Source of the DNA: Archangium sp.
GTDB taxonomy: Bacteria > Myxococcota > Myxococcia > Myxococcales > Myxococcaceae
Direction: 5' to 3'
Assembly: GCA_030695565.1 (NCBI GenBank)
Contig: JAUYRZ010000084.1
Coordinates: forward strand, 1-64,000
DNA length: 64,000 nucleotides
Shown here: in pieces, positions 1 through 7,574 of the stretch
How the letters are laid out: the number at the start of each line of letters is the position of its first letter
Position numbering within the stretch: the stretch's first letter is position 1
Program-made: the position numbers and the translations under genes
Notes under the pieces: model-generated
Told to the model about the DNA's origin: nothing
Databases searched by the model: none
The model's input: only the letters and a program-made list of their open reading frames with translations

Positions 1-116
1 GCGCGGGGTGGGATGACGACTACCTCGCCTTGGTCCTCACGCGAGGACTCACCGAAGACTCGTGATTCCGATCACCTAAGATGCGCTCGCCCTGCCCGAC
101 GGGAGAGGGGAACCCG

Positions 117-329
117 TCAACCTGGCTCGCCCCGGGCGGACTTTTCAACCGCTTCCCGATTGGCCGCGATGAACTCGTCGACCTCTTTGTCCTCGAGGCC
201 GAGGTCACGCAGCACGCCCGGGTAGACCAGCTTGAACGCAGGCGAGTCGGACGCGTCGCGAAGGAGAAAGCTCACCTTCAGCACCGCCGCTCCATACAAT
301 TTCTGCTCGCGCGTCTTGGCCATGGTCAC
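117..329 (-). CDS. Small conserved-looking protein downstream of jag
   Basis: A 70-residue acidic/basic soluble protein that I do not recognise. It starts with GTG overlapping the stop of the jag-like gene (GTGA), or with the ATG two codons later (MAKTREQK). It has no signal peptide or membrane segment. The C-terminal half is rich in charged residues and looks helical. The tight coupling argues that it is the last visible gene of the rpmH-rnpA-yidD-yidC-jag operon. Function is unknown. The start is uncertain by two codons. The 116 bases beyond its stop, up to the window edge, contain a short GC-rich hairpin-like stretch and no gene that I can support. Confidence 0.6.
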   Translation of the reverse strand: MTMAKTREQKLYGAAVLKVSFLLRDASDSPAFKLVYPGVLRDLGLEDKEVDEFIAANREAVEKSARGEPG

Positions 330-1111
330 TCGTCTTCTTCGTCGTCGTAGTCCGGCATCACCTGCTTCTTGGCGATGACCGCGAGCTTCTCCGGCACCAT
401 CACCAACCGCCGCCAGTGGCCTTCACCTTCGGCCTTACCCGTGACGCCCTTCACCTCGTCAGCGGCCTTCAACATCTGCGCGCGCGCTTCGGGCGTCAGC
501 AACATCACCCCGTACACCCGGCCATGTTTCGCCGACTTCTCCGCCAGCAGCGTGCCGGCCGCGAGCAACGCCGGATCAGCCGCGGGGGTCAGCGTGCGTT
601 CGTCGATCTCCCGGCCCCGGCCGCGCGCAGGCGGCGGCGGCGCGGGGGTGGTGGTCGAACGCGGGGCTTCGGGCTTCTTCTCACCCCGCTCCGGGCGCTC
701 GGGCCGCCTGGGGGCTTCCGCGCGCTTCTGCGGGGCCACGGGAGCCGCGACAGGAGCCGCCATCGGCGCCGCGGGCTCTTTGGGCTCGCGCGGTTCTCTC
801 GGCTGGCCAGGCATGCGCGGCTCGGGGAACGAGTCGACGGCCAGGTTCACCCAGCGGCGCGGCACGTTGGGCCGGTTGACCACCTTGTTCAGCCAGAACT
901 GCACCGAGTCGATGAGGTAGCTGCGTTTGCCCGCGGTGATGCCGGGCAGCTCGCCGCCTTCGAAGTGCACCGACACACCCAGGCTGCCGTCAGGCATGTC
1001 CTTGAAGTCGAGCTTCGCCGGGTAGTCCATCAGGCGAAACACGTCGTTCAACAACGTCTCGACCTGGGGCCGCTTGTCCGGGCCGGTGAGCACTGCAGCC
1101 GCTTCGCTCAT
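326..1111 (-). CDS. jag: Jag-like KH-domain RNA-binding protein
   Basis: 261 residues, immediately downstream of yidC with an ATGA overlap, which is the usual place of jag/khpB. Residues ~10-95 form a KH-type RNA-binding region. Then comes a long Pro/Ala/Glu/Arg-rich linker (~100-165) and a C-terminal domain ending in an acidic tail (DDEEDE). I do not see the R3H motif (RxxxH) expected at the C-terminus of classical Jag, so this may be a KH protein with a different tail domain. Jag/KhpB proteins bind RNA and influence cell envelope processes. The role here is inferred from position and the KH region. An upstream extension of the same frame into yidC is non-coding overlap. Confidence 0.7.
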   Translation of the reverse strand: MSEAAAVLTGPDKRPQVETLLNDVFRLMDYPAKLDFKDMPDGSLGVSVHFEGGELPGITAGKRSYLIDSVQFWLNKVVNRPNVPRRWVNLAVDSFPEPRMPGQPREPREPKEPAAPMAAPVAAPVAPQKRAEAPRRPERPERGEKKPEAPRSTTTPAPPPPARGRGREIDERTLTPAADPALLAAGTLLAEKSAKHGRVYGVMLLTPEARAQMLKAADEVKGVTGKAEGEGHWRRLVMVPEKLAVIAKKQVMPDYDDEEDE

Positions 1112-2922
1112 GCCTTCAAACCTCCTGCGGGGGGCTCGTTGCGCGCCAACCACTTCCTCAACGCGTACTGCTGGATGATGGAGAGCAGGTTGTTGGTGAA
1201 GATGTAGAGGGCCAGGCCCGCCGGGTAGTTCATCATGATGGCGGTGAAGAACACCGGCATGATCCAGGTCATCAAGAACGCCTGGCTCTTGTCCATCATC
1301 TGCGGCTGCAGGCGCTGGGTGATGATCATGGTGATGCCGAGCGCGAGCGGCATCAGGTAGGTCGGATCCTTCGAGGTGAGGTTGCTCCACACGCCGTAGA
1401 AGGGTTCGCCGTAGAGCTCGTAGCTGGTGCGCAGGGTGGTGAAGAGCGCGGCCCAGATGGGCAGCTGCAGCAGCAACGGCAGACAGCCACCGAGCGGGTT
1501 CACCTTGCCCTCGCTGTAGAGCTTCATCGTCTCGACGTTCTGCTTCTCGCGATCGTCGGGGTACTTCTTCTTGATCTCCTCCATCTTGGGCTGGAGCTTC
1601 TTCATCGACTCCGCGCTCACCATCGCGCGGTGAGTCAACGGGAGCAGCAGCAGCTTCACCATCACGGTGAGCAGGATGATGGCGAGGCCCCAGTTGCCCA
1701 CCACGCCGTGGAAGAAGCGCAGCAACGAGATGAGCACCTTGCAGATGACCGCCCACAACCCGAAGTCGACGCTCTTCTCGAGCTCGGGGTCGAAGGTCCC
1801 GGGCGCGGCCGACGAGCCGATGGCCTGGAGCAGGTTGAGCTCCTTGGGGCCGAGGAACACGCCGAAGTTCCGGGTGACCGATTCACCCGGCTGCAGGGTG
1901 ACCGGCATGAACAACGCGGCCTGGCGCTCGGCGGGTTTGGCGGTGATGAGACACCGGCCCTCGACGGCCCCGTCTTTGGGCCAGATGGCGGTGAGGAAGT
2001 ACTGCTGATCGATGCCCACGAACTGCAGCAGGCCCTTCTTCTCCTCGTCGTACACCGCCGCAGAGCCGCAGCTGAACAAGCCACCACCTTCACCGGGCGG
2101 CACCTTGCGGGTCACGTCGTCGGCCGCGCGGCAGAGCACGGAGGCCTGGTTGCCGATGCCTCCGAACATCGAAGGCGCTTCTTCCGCCCCCGGCACGATG
2201 GCGCGAATCGCGTGCACGCCCAGCTCGCCGTTCTGCGCGGTGGTGCTGACGTTCTTCACGCTGACCGCCAGGGTGGAGAGGTAGCCGGCGGGATCCGTGT
2301 CGGAGCGTTCGGCCTGCGTCCAGGTGAAGGTCTTGGTCACTTCCCAGGGGCCGGAGGTGGTGGTGAACACCGCCTTGCCCGGGCTCTCTTCCACCACCGC
2401 GTAGCGCGCCGTCGCGGCGACCGGGGAAGCGCCCAGCAGCGAGACCGCCACGTTGGGCCCCACGCCGGGCACTGCGCGCGCGAGGTTCATGTGCGGCGCC
2501 GGCTCGTATTGGGCGCCGAACATCTTCTTCCAGCCCTCCACGATGCTCAGCGACTTCTCTTCGCGTTCGCGATCACCGGTCAGCTCGGCGCTGACCAACC
2601 CGGCGCCTTCGGTGGTGAAGGTGAGTTTGGTGGTGGGGCGGTCGATGCTCACTTCCCGCATGGGCAACGCCACCGGAGCGGCCGCGATCAACACGATGCC
2701 GCCGTCTTCCAGCAGGCCACCGTCGATCATCACCGGCTCGACGGGAGGCGGGGCGATCTCCACCTGGGCCACTGCGCCCGCGTCGAGGGTCACGCCGGCA
2801 TCCATCGCGGCGATGCGCGCGGCTTCTGCTTCGGCCTCGGGCTTCCAGACGAACTGCGTCCAGATCAAGGTGAGCCCGAACATGAGCGAGATGGCGAGGA
2901 GGAGGCGCTTCTGTTGATCCAT
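1108..2922 (-). CDS. yidC: Membrane protein insertase YidC
   Basis: 604 residues, the length of a Gram-negative YidC. The N-terminus (MDQQKRLLLAISLMFG) is TM1. It is followed by a large periplasmic domain (~30-370). The conserved 60-kDa insertase core lies at ~375-590 with GNWGLAIILLTVMVK, NPLGGCLPLLLQLPIWAALF and a final hydrophobic hairpin. YidC inserts and folds inner-membrane proteins alone or with SecYEG. The gene sits in the canonical order rpmH-rnpA-yidD-yidC-jag, and its stop overlaps the next start. A run of Ala/Val/Pro/Asp-Gly residues (~40-85) in the periplasmic linker is typical of high-GC myxobacterial proteins. Confidence 0.97.
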   Translation of the reverse strand: MDQQKRLLLAISLMFGLTLIWTQFVWKPEAEAEAARIAAMDAGVTLDAGAVAQVEIAPPPVEPVMIDGGLLEDGGIVLIAAAPVALPMREVSIDRPTTKLTFTTEGAGLVSAELTGDREREEKSLSIVEGWKKMFGAQYEPAPHMNLARAVPGVGPNVAVSLLGASPVAATARYAVVEESPGKAVFTTTSGPWEVTKTFTWTQAERSDTDPAGYLSTLAVSVKNVSTTAQNGELGVHAIRAIVPGAEEAPSMFGGIGNQASVLCRAADDVTRKVPPGEGGGLFSCGSAAVYDEEKKGLLQFVGIDQQYFLTAIWPKDGAVEGRCLITAKPAERQAALFMPVTLQPGESVTRNFGVFLGPKELNLLQAIGSSAAPGTFDPELEKSVDFGLWAVICKVLISLLRFFHGVVGNWGLAIILLTVMVKLLLLPLTHRAMVSAESMKKLQPKMEEIKKKYPDDREKQNVETMKLYSEGKVNPLGGCLPLLLQLPIWAALFTTLRTSYELYGEPFYGVWSNLTSKDPTYLMPLALGITMIITQRLQPQMMDKSQAFLMTWIMPVFFTAIMMNYPAGLALYIFTNNLLSIIQQYALRKWLARNEPPAGGLKA

Positions 2923-2925
2923 GAC

Positions 2926-3297
2926 CTATCTGTCTCCCTTGCCCGGTGAAGCAGGGGAAGGGTCTTGGTGAGGGGCCGGCTGCAGGCCCAGCATTGGGTG
3001 AGGCGGAGCGTTCAGACGCGCGGCAATTTCGGGCTCGTCGTGCGCCAGAACGTCGTGCGCGGCAACACCCTTGCGCGGCGGCACGGGGTCAAGACCGCCC
3101 GGGTTGAACGGATGACACCGCGTCAGGCGGCGCGCGGCGAGCCAGGTGCCCTTGAAGGGGCCATGCACCGCCAGCGCGCCCATCGCGTAGACGCTGCACG
3201 ACGGGTGAAAACGGCACATCGGGGGTAGCAGCGGCGAGATCGCCCACTTGTAGAAGCGCAGTGGCAACAGCAGCAGCTGCACCACGAGGGCTCTCAT
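2926..3297 (-). CDS. yidD: Membrane protein insertion efficiency factor YidD
   Basis: 123 residues starting [17 protein letters not shown], overlapping the rnpA stop (ATGA). It has the family signature [20 protein letters not shown] followed by [28 protein letters not shown]. The Cys residues and the RCHPF motif are diagnostic of YidD. YidD is a small amphipathic inner-membrane-associated protein that aids YidC-dependent insertion. The C-terminal ~40 residues, rich in Pro and His, are a lineage-specific extension beyond the usual ~75-85-residue core. A longer upstream reading of this frame lies inside rnpA and is not the start. Confidence 0.93.
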   Translation of the reverse strand: MRALVVQLLLLPLRFYKWAISPLLPPMCRFHPSCSVYAMGALAVHGPFKGTWLAARRLTRCHPFNPGGLDPVPPRKGVAAHDVLAHDEPEIAARLNAPPHPMLGLQPAPHQDPSPASPGKGDR

Positions 3298-3686
3298 ACC
3301 CGTTTGAACTTCTGCCCGAGCTCGCGCTCGATGCGCTCGTAGGCTCGGACCATGCGGGGCCAGTCGGCCTCTCGTGCACTGCTTCTGGCGATGAAGACCA
3401 TGTCGAGCCCCTGAGGAAGGCTGGCTTTGCGCACCCGAAACAGCTCTCGGAGCCGGCGTCGGATGCGGTTGCGAACCACCGATGGCCCCACCTTGGTGGA
3501 GACCGTGAGCCCCAACCGCGTCACCCGGTCTGGTGTTCCATTGGGGAGCACCAGACACAGAAGACAGTCAGCCGTGATCTTGTGCCCCTTGTCCTGCACC
3601 CGCAGGAACTCACTGCGCCGGCGAAGGCGCAGCTCCTTGGGGAAGGAGAAGGGGTGTTGCTTCGGCTGGTCCGCCTCGGCGGGCAC
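3294..3686 (-). CDS. rnpA: Ribonuclease P protein component
   Basis: 130 residues with a GTG start 3 nt after the rpmH stop. It has the RnpA hallmarks: [22 protein letters not shown], the RNR-type basic motif [15 protein letters not shown], and the later IARSSAR segment. RnpA binds the RNase P RNA and helps position the precursor-tRNA 5' leader. It is co-transcribed with rpmH and overlaps yidD. Length and motifs are normal for the family. Confidence 0.96.
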   Translation of the reverse strand: MPAEADQPKQHPFSFPKELRLRRRSEFLRVQDKGHKITADCLLCLVLPNGTPDRVTRLGLTVSTKVGPSVVRNRIRRRLRELFRVRKASLPQGLDMVFIARSSAREADWPRMVRAYERIERELGQKFKRV

Positions 3687-3689
3687 GAC

Positions 3690-3848
3690 TTACTTCGAGT
3701 ACGCCTTGCCGGCGAGGCGCTTCCGGCCCTTCGCGCGGCGCTTCTTCAAGATCGCCTGACCGGCCTTGGTCTTGTTGCGCTTGCGGAAACCCACCGCGCG
3801 GGCCTGCTTCACCTTGGACGGCTGGTACGTCGGAATTCGCTTGGCCAC
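3690..3848 (-). CDS. rpmH: 50S ribosomal protein L34
   Basis: 52 codons from a GTG start, preceded by AGGAG at about 3856-3860. The translation runs [18 protein letters not shown], then [20 protein letters not shown], then a basic GRKR...SK end. It has the typical extreme Lys/Arg content and the GFRxRxxTKxGxxILxxRRxKGRKRL core of L34. First gene of the operon with rnpA, yidD, yidC and jag, read away from dnaA. Confidence 0.97.
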   Translation of the reverse strand: MAKRIPTYQPSKVKQARAVGFRKRNKTKAGQAILKKRRAKGRKRLAGKAYSK

Positions 3849-3920
3849 GGAGTGGCTCCTTCCAGAATCAAATGACGGGAAACGCGGGAACGAGACAACT
3901 GCACCCGAGAGGGGGTGGCC

Positions 3921-3948
3921 CTTATTCCCCCCCCTCGCGGCTCGTCAA
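3921..3948 (-). promoter_or_regulatory. Putative sigma-70 promoter of the rpmH operon
   Basis: Read on the minus strand: TTGACG at 3948-3943 (-35), a 16-nt GC-rich spacer, then AATAAG at 3926-3921 (-10). This is about 75 nt upstream of the rpmH start. It is the best promoter match in the rpmH-dnaA intergenic region. Prediction only. Confidence 0.5.
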
Positions 3949-4000
3949 GAACTGAACGATCAGAGCCCCTCCAGTGAAACGGTGAGTCGCTGCTCGAAAC

Positions 4001-4077
4001 CCCTCCACACAGCCTGTGGAGAACGCTGTGGAGTCTGTGGGAAACCCCGCAATTCACCCTGTGGAGAATGTGGGAAA
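4001..4077 (+). other. DnaA-box-like cluster, candidate oriC or dnaA autoregulatory region
   Basis: Five direct repeats of TGTGGRRAA type (reverse complement of TTYYCCACA): TGTGGAGAA at 4015 and 4060, TGTGGAGTC at 4027, TGTGGGAAA at 4036 and 4069. A weaker inverted copy, CCCTCCACA, is at 4001. The consensus DnaA box is TTATCCACA, so these differ by one to three bases. They lie ~260 bp upstream of dnaA in the 486-bp gap between rpmH and dnaA, which holds no other gene. I see no obvious AT-rich unwinding element, so this could be the full origin or only the dnaA control region. Confidence 0.65.
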
Positions 4078-4334
4078 CGGCCCAGGGCCCGGTCTGCCCC
4101 CCACTTTTGCGGAGCACGTACACCCAGTCACGTCACCGAGGCGTGACGCGACTTTCGGGCAAAGGGGATGCTGATCGGCTTCCACAGGCCGGCTCAGCCT
4201 GCGCAACCCCCCGCGACGCTTTGCCTTTCGAGAAGTTCTTGATCACGAAAAAGGCCCGTGTGTATGAGGCTGCCCCTCCCGCCTCGCTCCGTCGTTCCGC
4301 TGCAAAACTCTTCTTCGTTCCTGGTGTCGTCGAC

Positions 4335-5666
4335 ATGGCCGATTCGACGGTAAGTGCGCGCAACCTCTGGCAGAACGCACTTGAACAGCTGCGCAATGAT
4401 GGGCAGCCCTATGTGGTCTCGCAGCTCCTGCAGCTGCAGCCGATGTCCTACGAGGGCGGCGCCCTCACGTTGGGCGTCGAGGATCTGTTTTTCCGCGATT
4501 GGGTAGACGATCACTACTCAGAGTTGATGGGCGGCGCGTTGACCCGGGTGATCGGCCACGCGGTCAAAGTGCTCTGGCAGAAGGTCGAGAAGGGAGAAGT
4601 CAGCGCCCCTTTGCCTGCCGCACCGCCAGTCTCACAGCTGCGCCGGCCGGCCCGCCTCAACGAGCGGTTCACCTTCGAGACCTACGTGGTCTCCGATTCG
4701 AACCAGCTGCCGGCCGCGGCGGCCTACGCGGTGGCCGAATCGCCGGGCCGGGCCTACAACCCGCTGTTCATCTACGGCGGAACGGGCCTGGGCAAGACGC
4801 ACCTGCTGCACGCCATCGGCAACCGCATCGTCACGCGCACGCCCAGCGCGCGGGTGATGTACCTGTCGAGCGAAGAGTTCACCAACCAGTTCATCGAGTC
4901 GGTGCGCGACCAGCGCATGACCGAGTTCCGCCGCCGCTTCCGCGAGGAGTGCGACGTGCTCCTCATCGACGACATCCAGTTCCTCGGGAAGAAGCAGGAG
5001 ACGCAGAACGAGTTCTTCTACACGTTCAACGCGCTCCACCAGATGAGCAAGGCCGTGGTGATGACCTCTGACACCGTGCCTTCCGAGATCCCCGGGCTGG
5101 AAGATCGCCTGCGCTCGCGGTTCGCGATGGGGCTCATCACCGACGTGCACGAGCCGAACTTCGAAGCGCGCGTGGCCATCTTGAAGAAGAAGGCGGCGGC
5201 CGACGGGGTGAACCTCACCGACAAGGTGACCCACTTCATCGCAAGGCACGTGGCGCGGAACGTTCGGGAGCTCGAAGGCGCGTTGATCAAAGTGACCGCG
5301 GTGCATGCGCTCACCGGGCAGCCGCTGACCGAAGAGCTGTGCGCGCAGGTGCTGGCCGACATGATCCCCGCGCAGAAGGCGCTCGATACCGAGTCGATCC
5401 AGCGGGAAGTGGCGCGCTACTACAAGCTGGCGGTCGACGAGCTGCGGGGCGAACGCCGGGTCAAACACGTGGCGCATGCGCGGCAGGTGGCGATGTACCT
5501 GTGCCGCACGTTGACCGCCGCGTCGTTGCCGGAGATCGGCAAACGTTTCAACAAGGACCACTCGACGGTGCTCACCTCGGTGCGCAAGATCGAGAACCTC
5601 AAAGAGTCCGACGAGCAGCTGCGGCTCGAGCTGGGTGAGCTGAACCAGAAGCTCGCGACGGTCTGA
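4335..5666 (+). CDS. dnaA: Chromosomal replication initiator DnaA
   Basis: 443 residues from the ATG in MADSTVSARNLWQ. The frame is open upstream, but that part lies in the origin region and looks non-coding. Domain I spans ~1-85, a short linker follows, and the AAA+ domain III begins near ~115 with Walker A GGTGLGKTH (~148-156) and Walker B LLIDDIQF. The C-terminal domain IV carries the DnaA-box-binding motif KDHSTVLTSV. DnaA opens oriC and is a transcription factor. dnaN does not follow it here: the next gene is an unrelated ATPase. No strong Shine-Dalgarno precedes the start. Confidence 0.97.
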   Translation: MADSTVSARNLWQNALEQLRNDGQPYVVSQLLQLQPMSYEGGALTLGVEDLFFRDWVDDHYSELMGGALTRVIGHAVKVLWQKVEKGEVSAPLPAAPPVSQLRRPARLNERFTFETYVVSDSNQLPAAAAYAVAESPGRAYNPLFIYGGTGLGKTHLLHAIGNRIVTRTPSARVMYLSSEEFTNQFIESVRDQRMTEFRRRFREECDVLLIDDIQFLGKKQETQNEFFYTFNALHQMSKAVVMTSDTVPSEIPGLEDRLRSRFAMGLITDVHEPNFEARVAILKKKAAADGVNLTDKVTHFIARHVARNVRELEGALIKVTAVHALTGQPLTEELCAQVLADMIPAQKALDTESIQREVARYYKLAVDELRGERRVKHVAHARQVAMYLCRTLTAASLPEIGKRFNKDHSTVLTSVRKIENLKESDEQLRLELGELNQKLATV

Positions 5667-5667
5667 G

Positions 5668-5684
5668 TCCGCCCTTCGGGCGGG
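5668..5684 (+). terminator. Hairpin after dnaA
   Basis: CCGCCC-TTC-GGGCGG stem-loop directly after the dnaA stop, without a clear U-tract. Possible transcription terminator. Confidence 0.4.
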
Positions 5685-5735
5685 CCAATTCGTGACTTTC
5701 AGGCGAGGTGGAGCAGACTCGTCTTTGGCGACGTC

Positions 5736-6845
5736 ATGATCACCAAGCTCTCGGTCAAAGGCTTCAAGACGCTCAAGGACTTCAGCGTTCCGCTGACGCG
5801 GGTCTCGGTGCTCGTCGGGCCGAACAACTGCGGGAAGTCGAACGTGCTCAGAGCGCTCACGTTTCTGAGCACCATCGTGCGTGAGGGCTTTGCGACAGCG
5901 ATTGAGAATGCTGGTGGAACCGCCGAGGTCTTCAGTCGCTCAAGCGATCAGCGACTCGAGATCAGCGTCGAAGCGTTGTTCGGATCAACGACGGTCCACT
6001 ACAGAGTCGGTGGTCCAGGATTTGGCGTCGAAGAACTCTCGAGTCACGGCGAGGTTGAGCTTGGCACTCAACGGACCCCCACGCGCACGTTCGTTCATAT
6101 CCAGGGGTCACCCGTTGCATTCAGTACGGAGGAGCCAGGCGGCGTCCTCCGCTCCATCGTTCAATTGCCGCTCTGCCCAGAGCCGATCCGACAGTTCGGC
6201 CAGCACCTCGCACAGTTGGTGGTCGCCGACTTCTCGATGGACCGCCTTCGCGCCAAGTCCCTTCCCGTTCCTGGGGTACAGCTCAAGCCGAGCGGCGAGA
6301 ACCTGGCGGCCACGCTCGACCGTCTTCACGGTGAACAGCCCGCCGTGCGGAGGCGCATCGAGCAGGAGGTGTCAGCCGTGGTGCCCTCCATCACCGGGAT
6401 CGTCACTCCGACGGTCGATGCAGAAGGAAACAAGGTCGTGGGCATTCTCGAGGGGGATCAGGTCTTCAAGGCCGATGCCGTCTCAGATGGCATTCTTCTG
6501 TTCCTCGCGCTCTCAACCGTCTCTCAAATGAGCGGTGGTCGAGCGTTCGTCTGCCTGGAGGAGCCCGACAGGGGCATCCATCCCCGGCGCATCAAAGAGA
6601 TCCTCGAGCAGATCAACCGGGTGGCTGCGACCGGCTCGCAGTTCCTGCTGACGACCCACTCGCCCGTGCTGCTCAACGAGTTCCGCGACTATCCAGAGTC
6701 CGTGCTCATTCTCGATCGAACTGACGAGCAAGGCACACGAGCCACTCAACTCAGCTCACTCCCCGACGTGCAGCAGCAGCTTCGAGACGTCTCGCTTGGA
6801 GAGCTCTGGTACTCGGGCGTCTTGGGGGGAGTGCCTTCCAAGTGA
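5736..6845 (+). CDS. AAA (ABC/RecF-like) ATPase of a two-gene module
   Basis: 369 residues. Residues 1-25 (MITKLSVKGFKTLKDF) and Walker A GPNNCGKSN (~28-36) mark the AAA_15/AAA_21 class of SMC/ABC-like ATPases. Later come an ABC-signature-like SDGILLFLAL (~250), Walker B VCLEEPDRGIHP and the His-switch TTHSPVLL (~315). The C-terminus (GELWYSGVLGG) resembles ATPases that pair with DUF4276-type partners. The downstream gene overlaps by four bases (ATGA). ATPase + TOPRIM-like pairs of this layout (OLD, Gabija, PARIS) are anti-phage systems, so a defence role is inferred. Base composition is visibly less GC-rich at third positions than dnaA, consistent with acquisition. Confidence 0.85.
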   Translation: MITKLSVKGFKTLKDFSVPLTRVSVLVGPNNCGKSNVLRALTFLSTIVREGFATAIENAGGTAEVFSRSSDQRLEISVEALFGSTTVHYRVGGPGFGVEELSSHGEVELGTQRTPTRTFVHIQGSPVAFSTEEPGGVLRSIVQLPLCPEPIRQFGQHLAQLVVADFSMDRLRAKSLPVPGVQLKPSGENLAATLDRLHGEQPAVRRRIEQEVSAVVPSITGIVTPTVDAEGNKVVGILEGDQVFKADAVSDGILLFLALSTVSQMSGGRAFVCLEEPDRGIHPRRIKEILEQINRVAATGSQFLLTTHSPVLLNEFRDYPESVLILDRTDEQGTRATQLSSLPDVQQQLRDVSLGELWYSGVLGGVPSK

Positions 6846-7483
6846 AGTTCGCCTTTTGCTCCGAGGACCGTTCGGACGACGAGATCCTCCGAGCCTTCGC
6901 GGAGCGAGTTCTGGGCGAAAGCATCGAGGCGCTCCCCACCAACCTGCTGCTGGGACGCTCGGGGGGCTGGCAGGACGCCCTCAAGCTCGCGCCGTTCATC
7001 GCGAAAGCGATCTTCCCAACCGAAGCGCACGGCGCCGTCTTCGTCATCGACAATGATGGAGCGCCGCTTCATGAACCCGGACACGAGCAAGAGCCTTCGG
7101 CCGCCTGCAGACTGTGCGCGCTGCGATTGGCGGCAGCCGTGCGAGAAGTCGCGAGCTGGCCGCGGCCACAGCTCCCACCTCTGCAGTTCGTGTTCGCGGT
7201 TCCCGTTCAGGTTCTCGAAACGTGGCTCCTTCTCGCTGACCGACGCTTCCCTCACAACAAGCAACCGCACGCCTTCGGCACCACTGGGCAGGAGCGACGG
7301 GAGTTGAAAAGAATCCTGTACGGGGACGAGCGCGCGACACGCGATCAGCGCCTCGCGATCGGCCTCCCGATCGCTCGAAGCTTCGATGTTGCGGCGACAT
7401 CCGCTTTGAGTGCGAGCCTTGCCGACTTTGGTCAGCAGCTCCGCGTCGCGAGCGATGCAGTCCGTGGAGCGACAGGTAACTGA
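6842..7483 (+). CDS. TOPRIM-like (DUF4276-type) partner protein
   Basis: 213 residues, overlapping the ATPase gene. It starts MKFAFCSEDRSDDEILRAF, which fits the first acidic strand/helix of TOPRIM-like folds. VFVIDNDGAPLHE supplies a DxD-type acidic motif, and PVQVLETWLLLADRRF matches the E-x-WLLAD segment seen in DUF4276 proteins. These could form a Mg-dependent nuclease site: I see the acidic residues but cannot prove activity. Together with the upstream ATPase it forms a compact bicistron, most likely a nuclease effector plus ATP-dependent sensor. A close alternative is an uncharacterised DUF4276 pair with another function. Confidence 0.7.
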   Translation: MKFAFCSEDRSDDEILRAFAERVLGESIEALPTNLLLGRSGGWQDALKLAPFIAKAIFPTEAHGAVFVIDNDGAPLHEPGHEQEPSAACRLCALRLAAAVREVASWPRPQLPPLQFVFAVPVQVLETWLLLADRRFPHNKQPHAFGTTGQERRELKRILYGDERATRDQRLAIGLPIARSFDVAATSALSASLADFGQQLRVASDAVRGATGN

Positions 7484-7501
7484 ATCATCAAAGGGCTGTC
7501 C

Positions 7502-7524
7502 CATCACTCCACCGTCGAGTGGTG
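7502..7524 (+). terminator. Hairpin in the convergent gap
   Basis: CATCACTC / GAGTGGTG arms with one mismatch lie between the convergent ends of the TOPRIM-like gene and the MORN/SUKH-like gene. A weak terminator candidate. Confidence 0.3.
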
Positions 7525-7574
7525 ATTGCACGACCGTGGTGCCGAGCGCATGTCGTGATGGCGGCTGAGGGTGG

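Noticed and set aside
4632-5561. 309-codon minus-strand frame inside dnaA
   Set aside because: Antisense shadow of dnaA.
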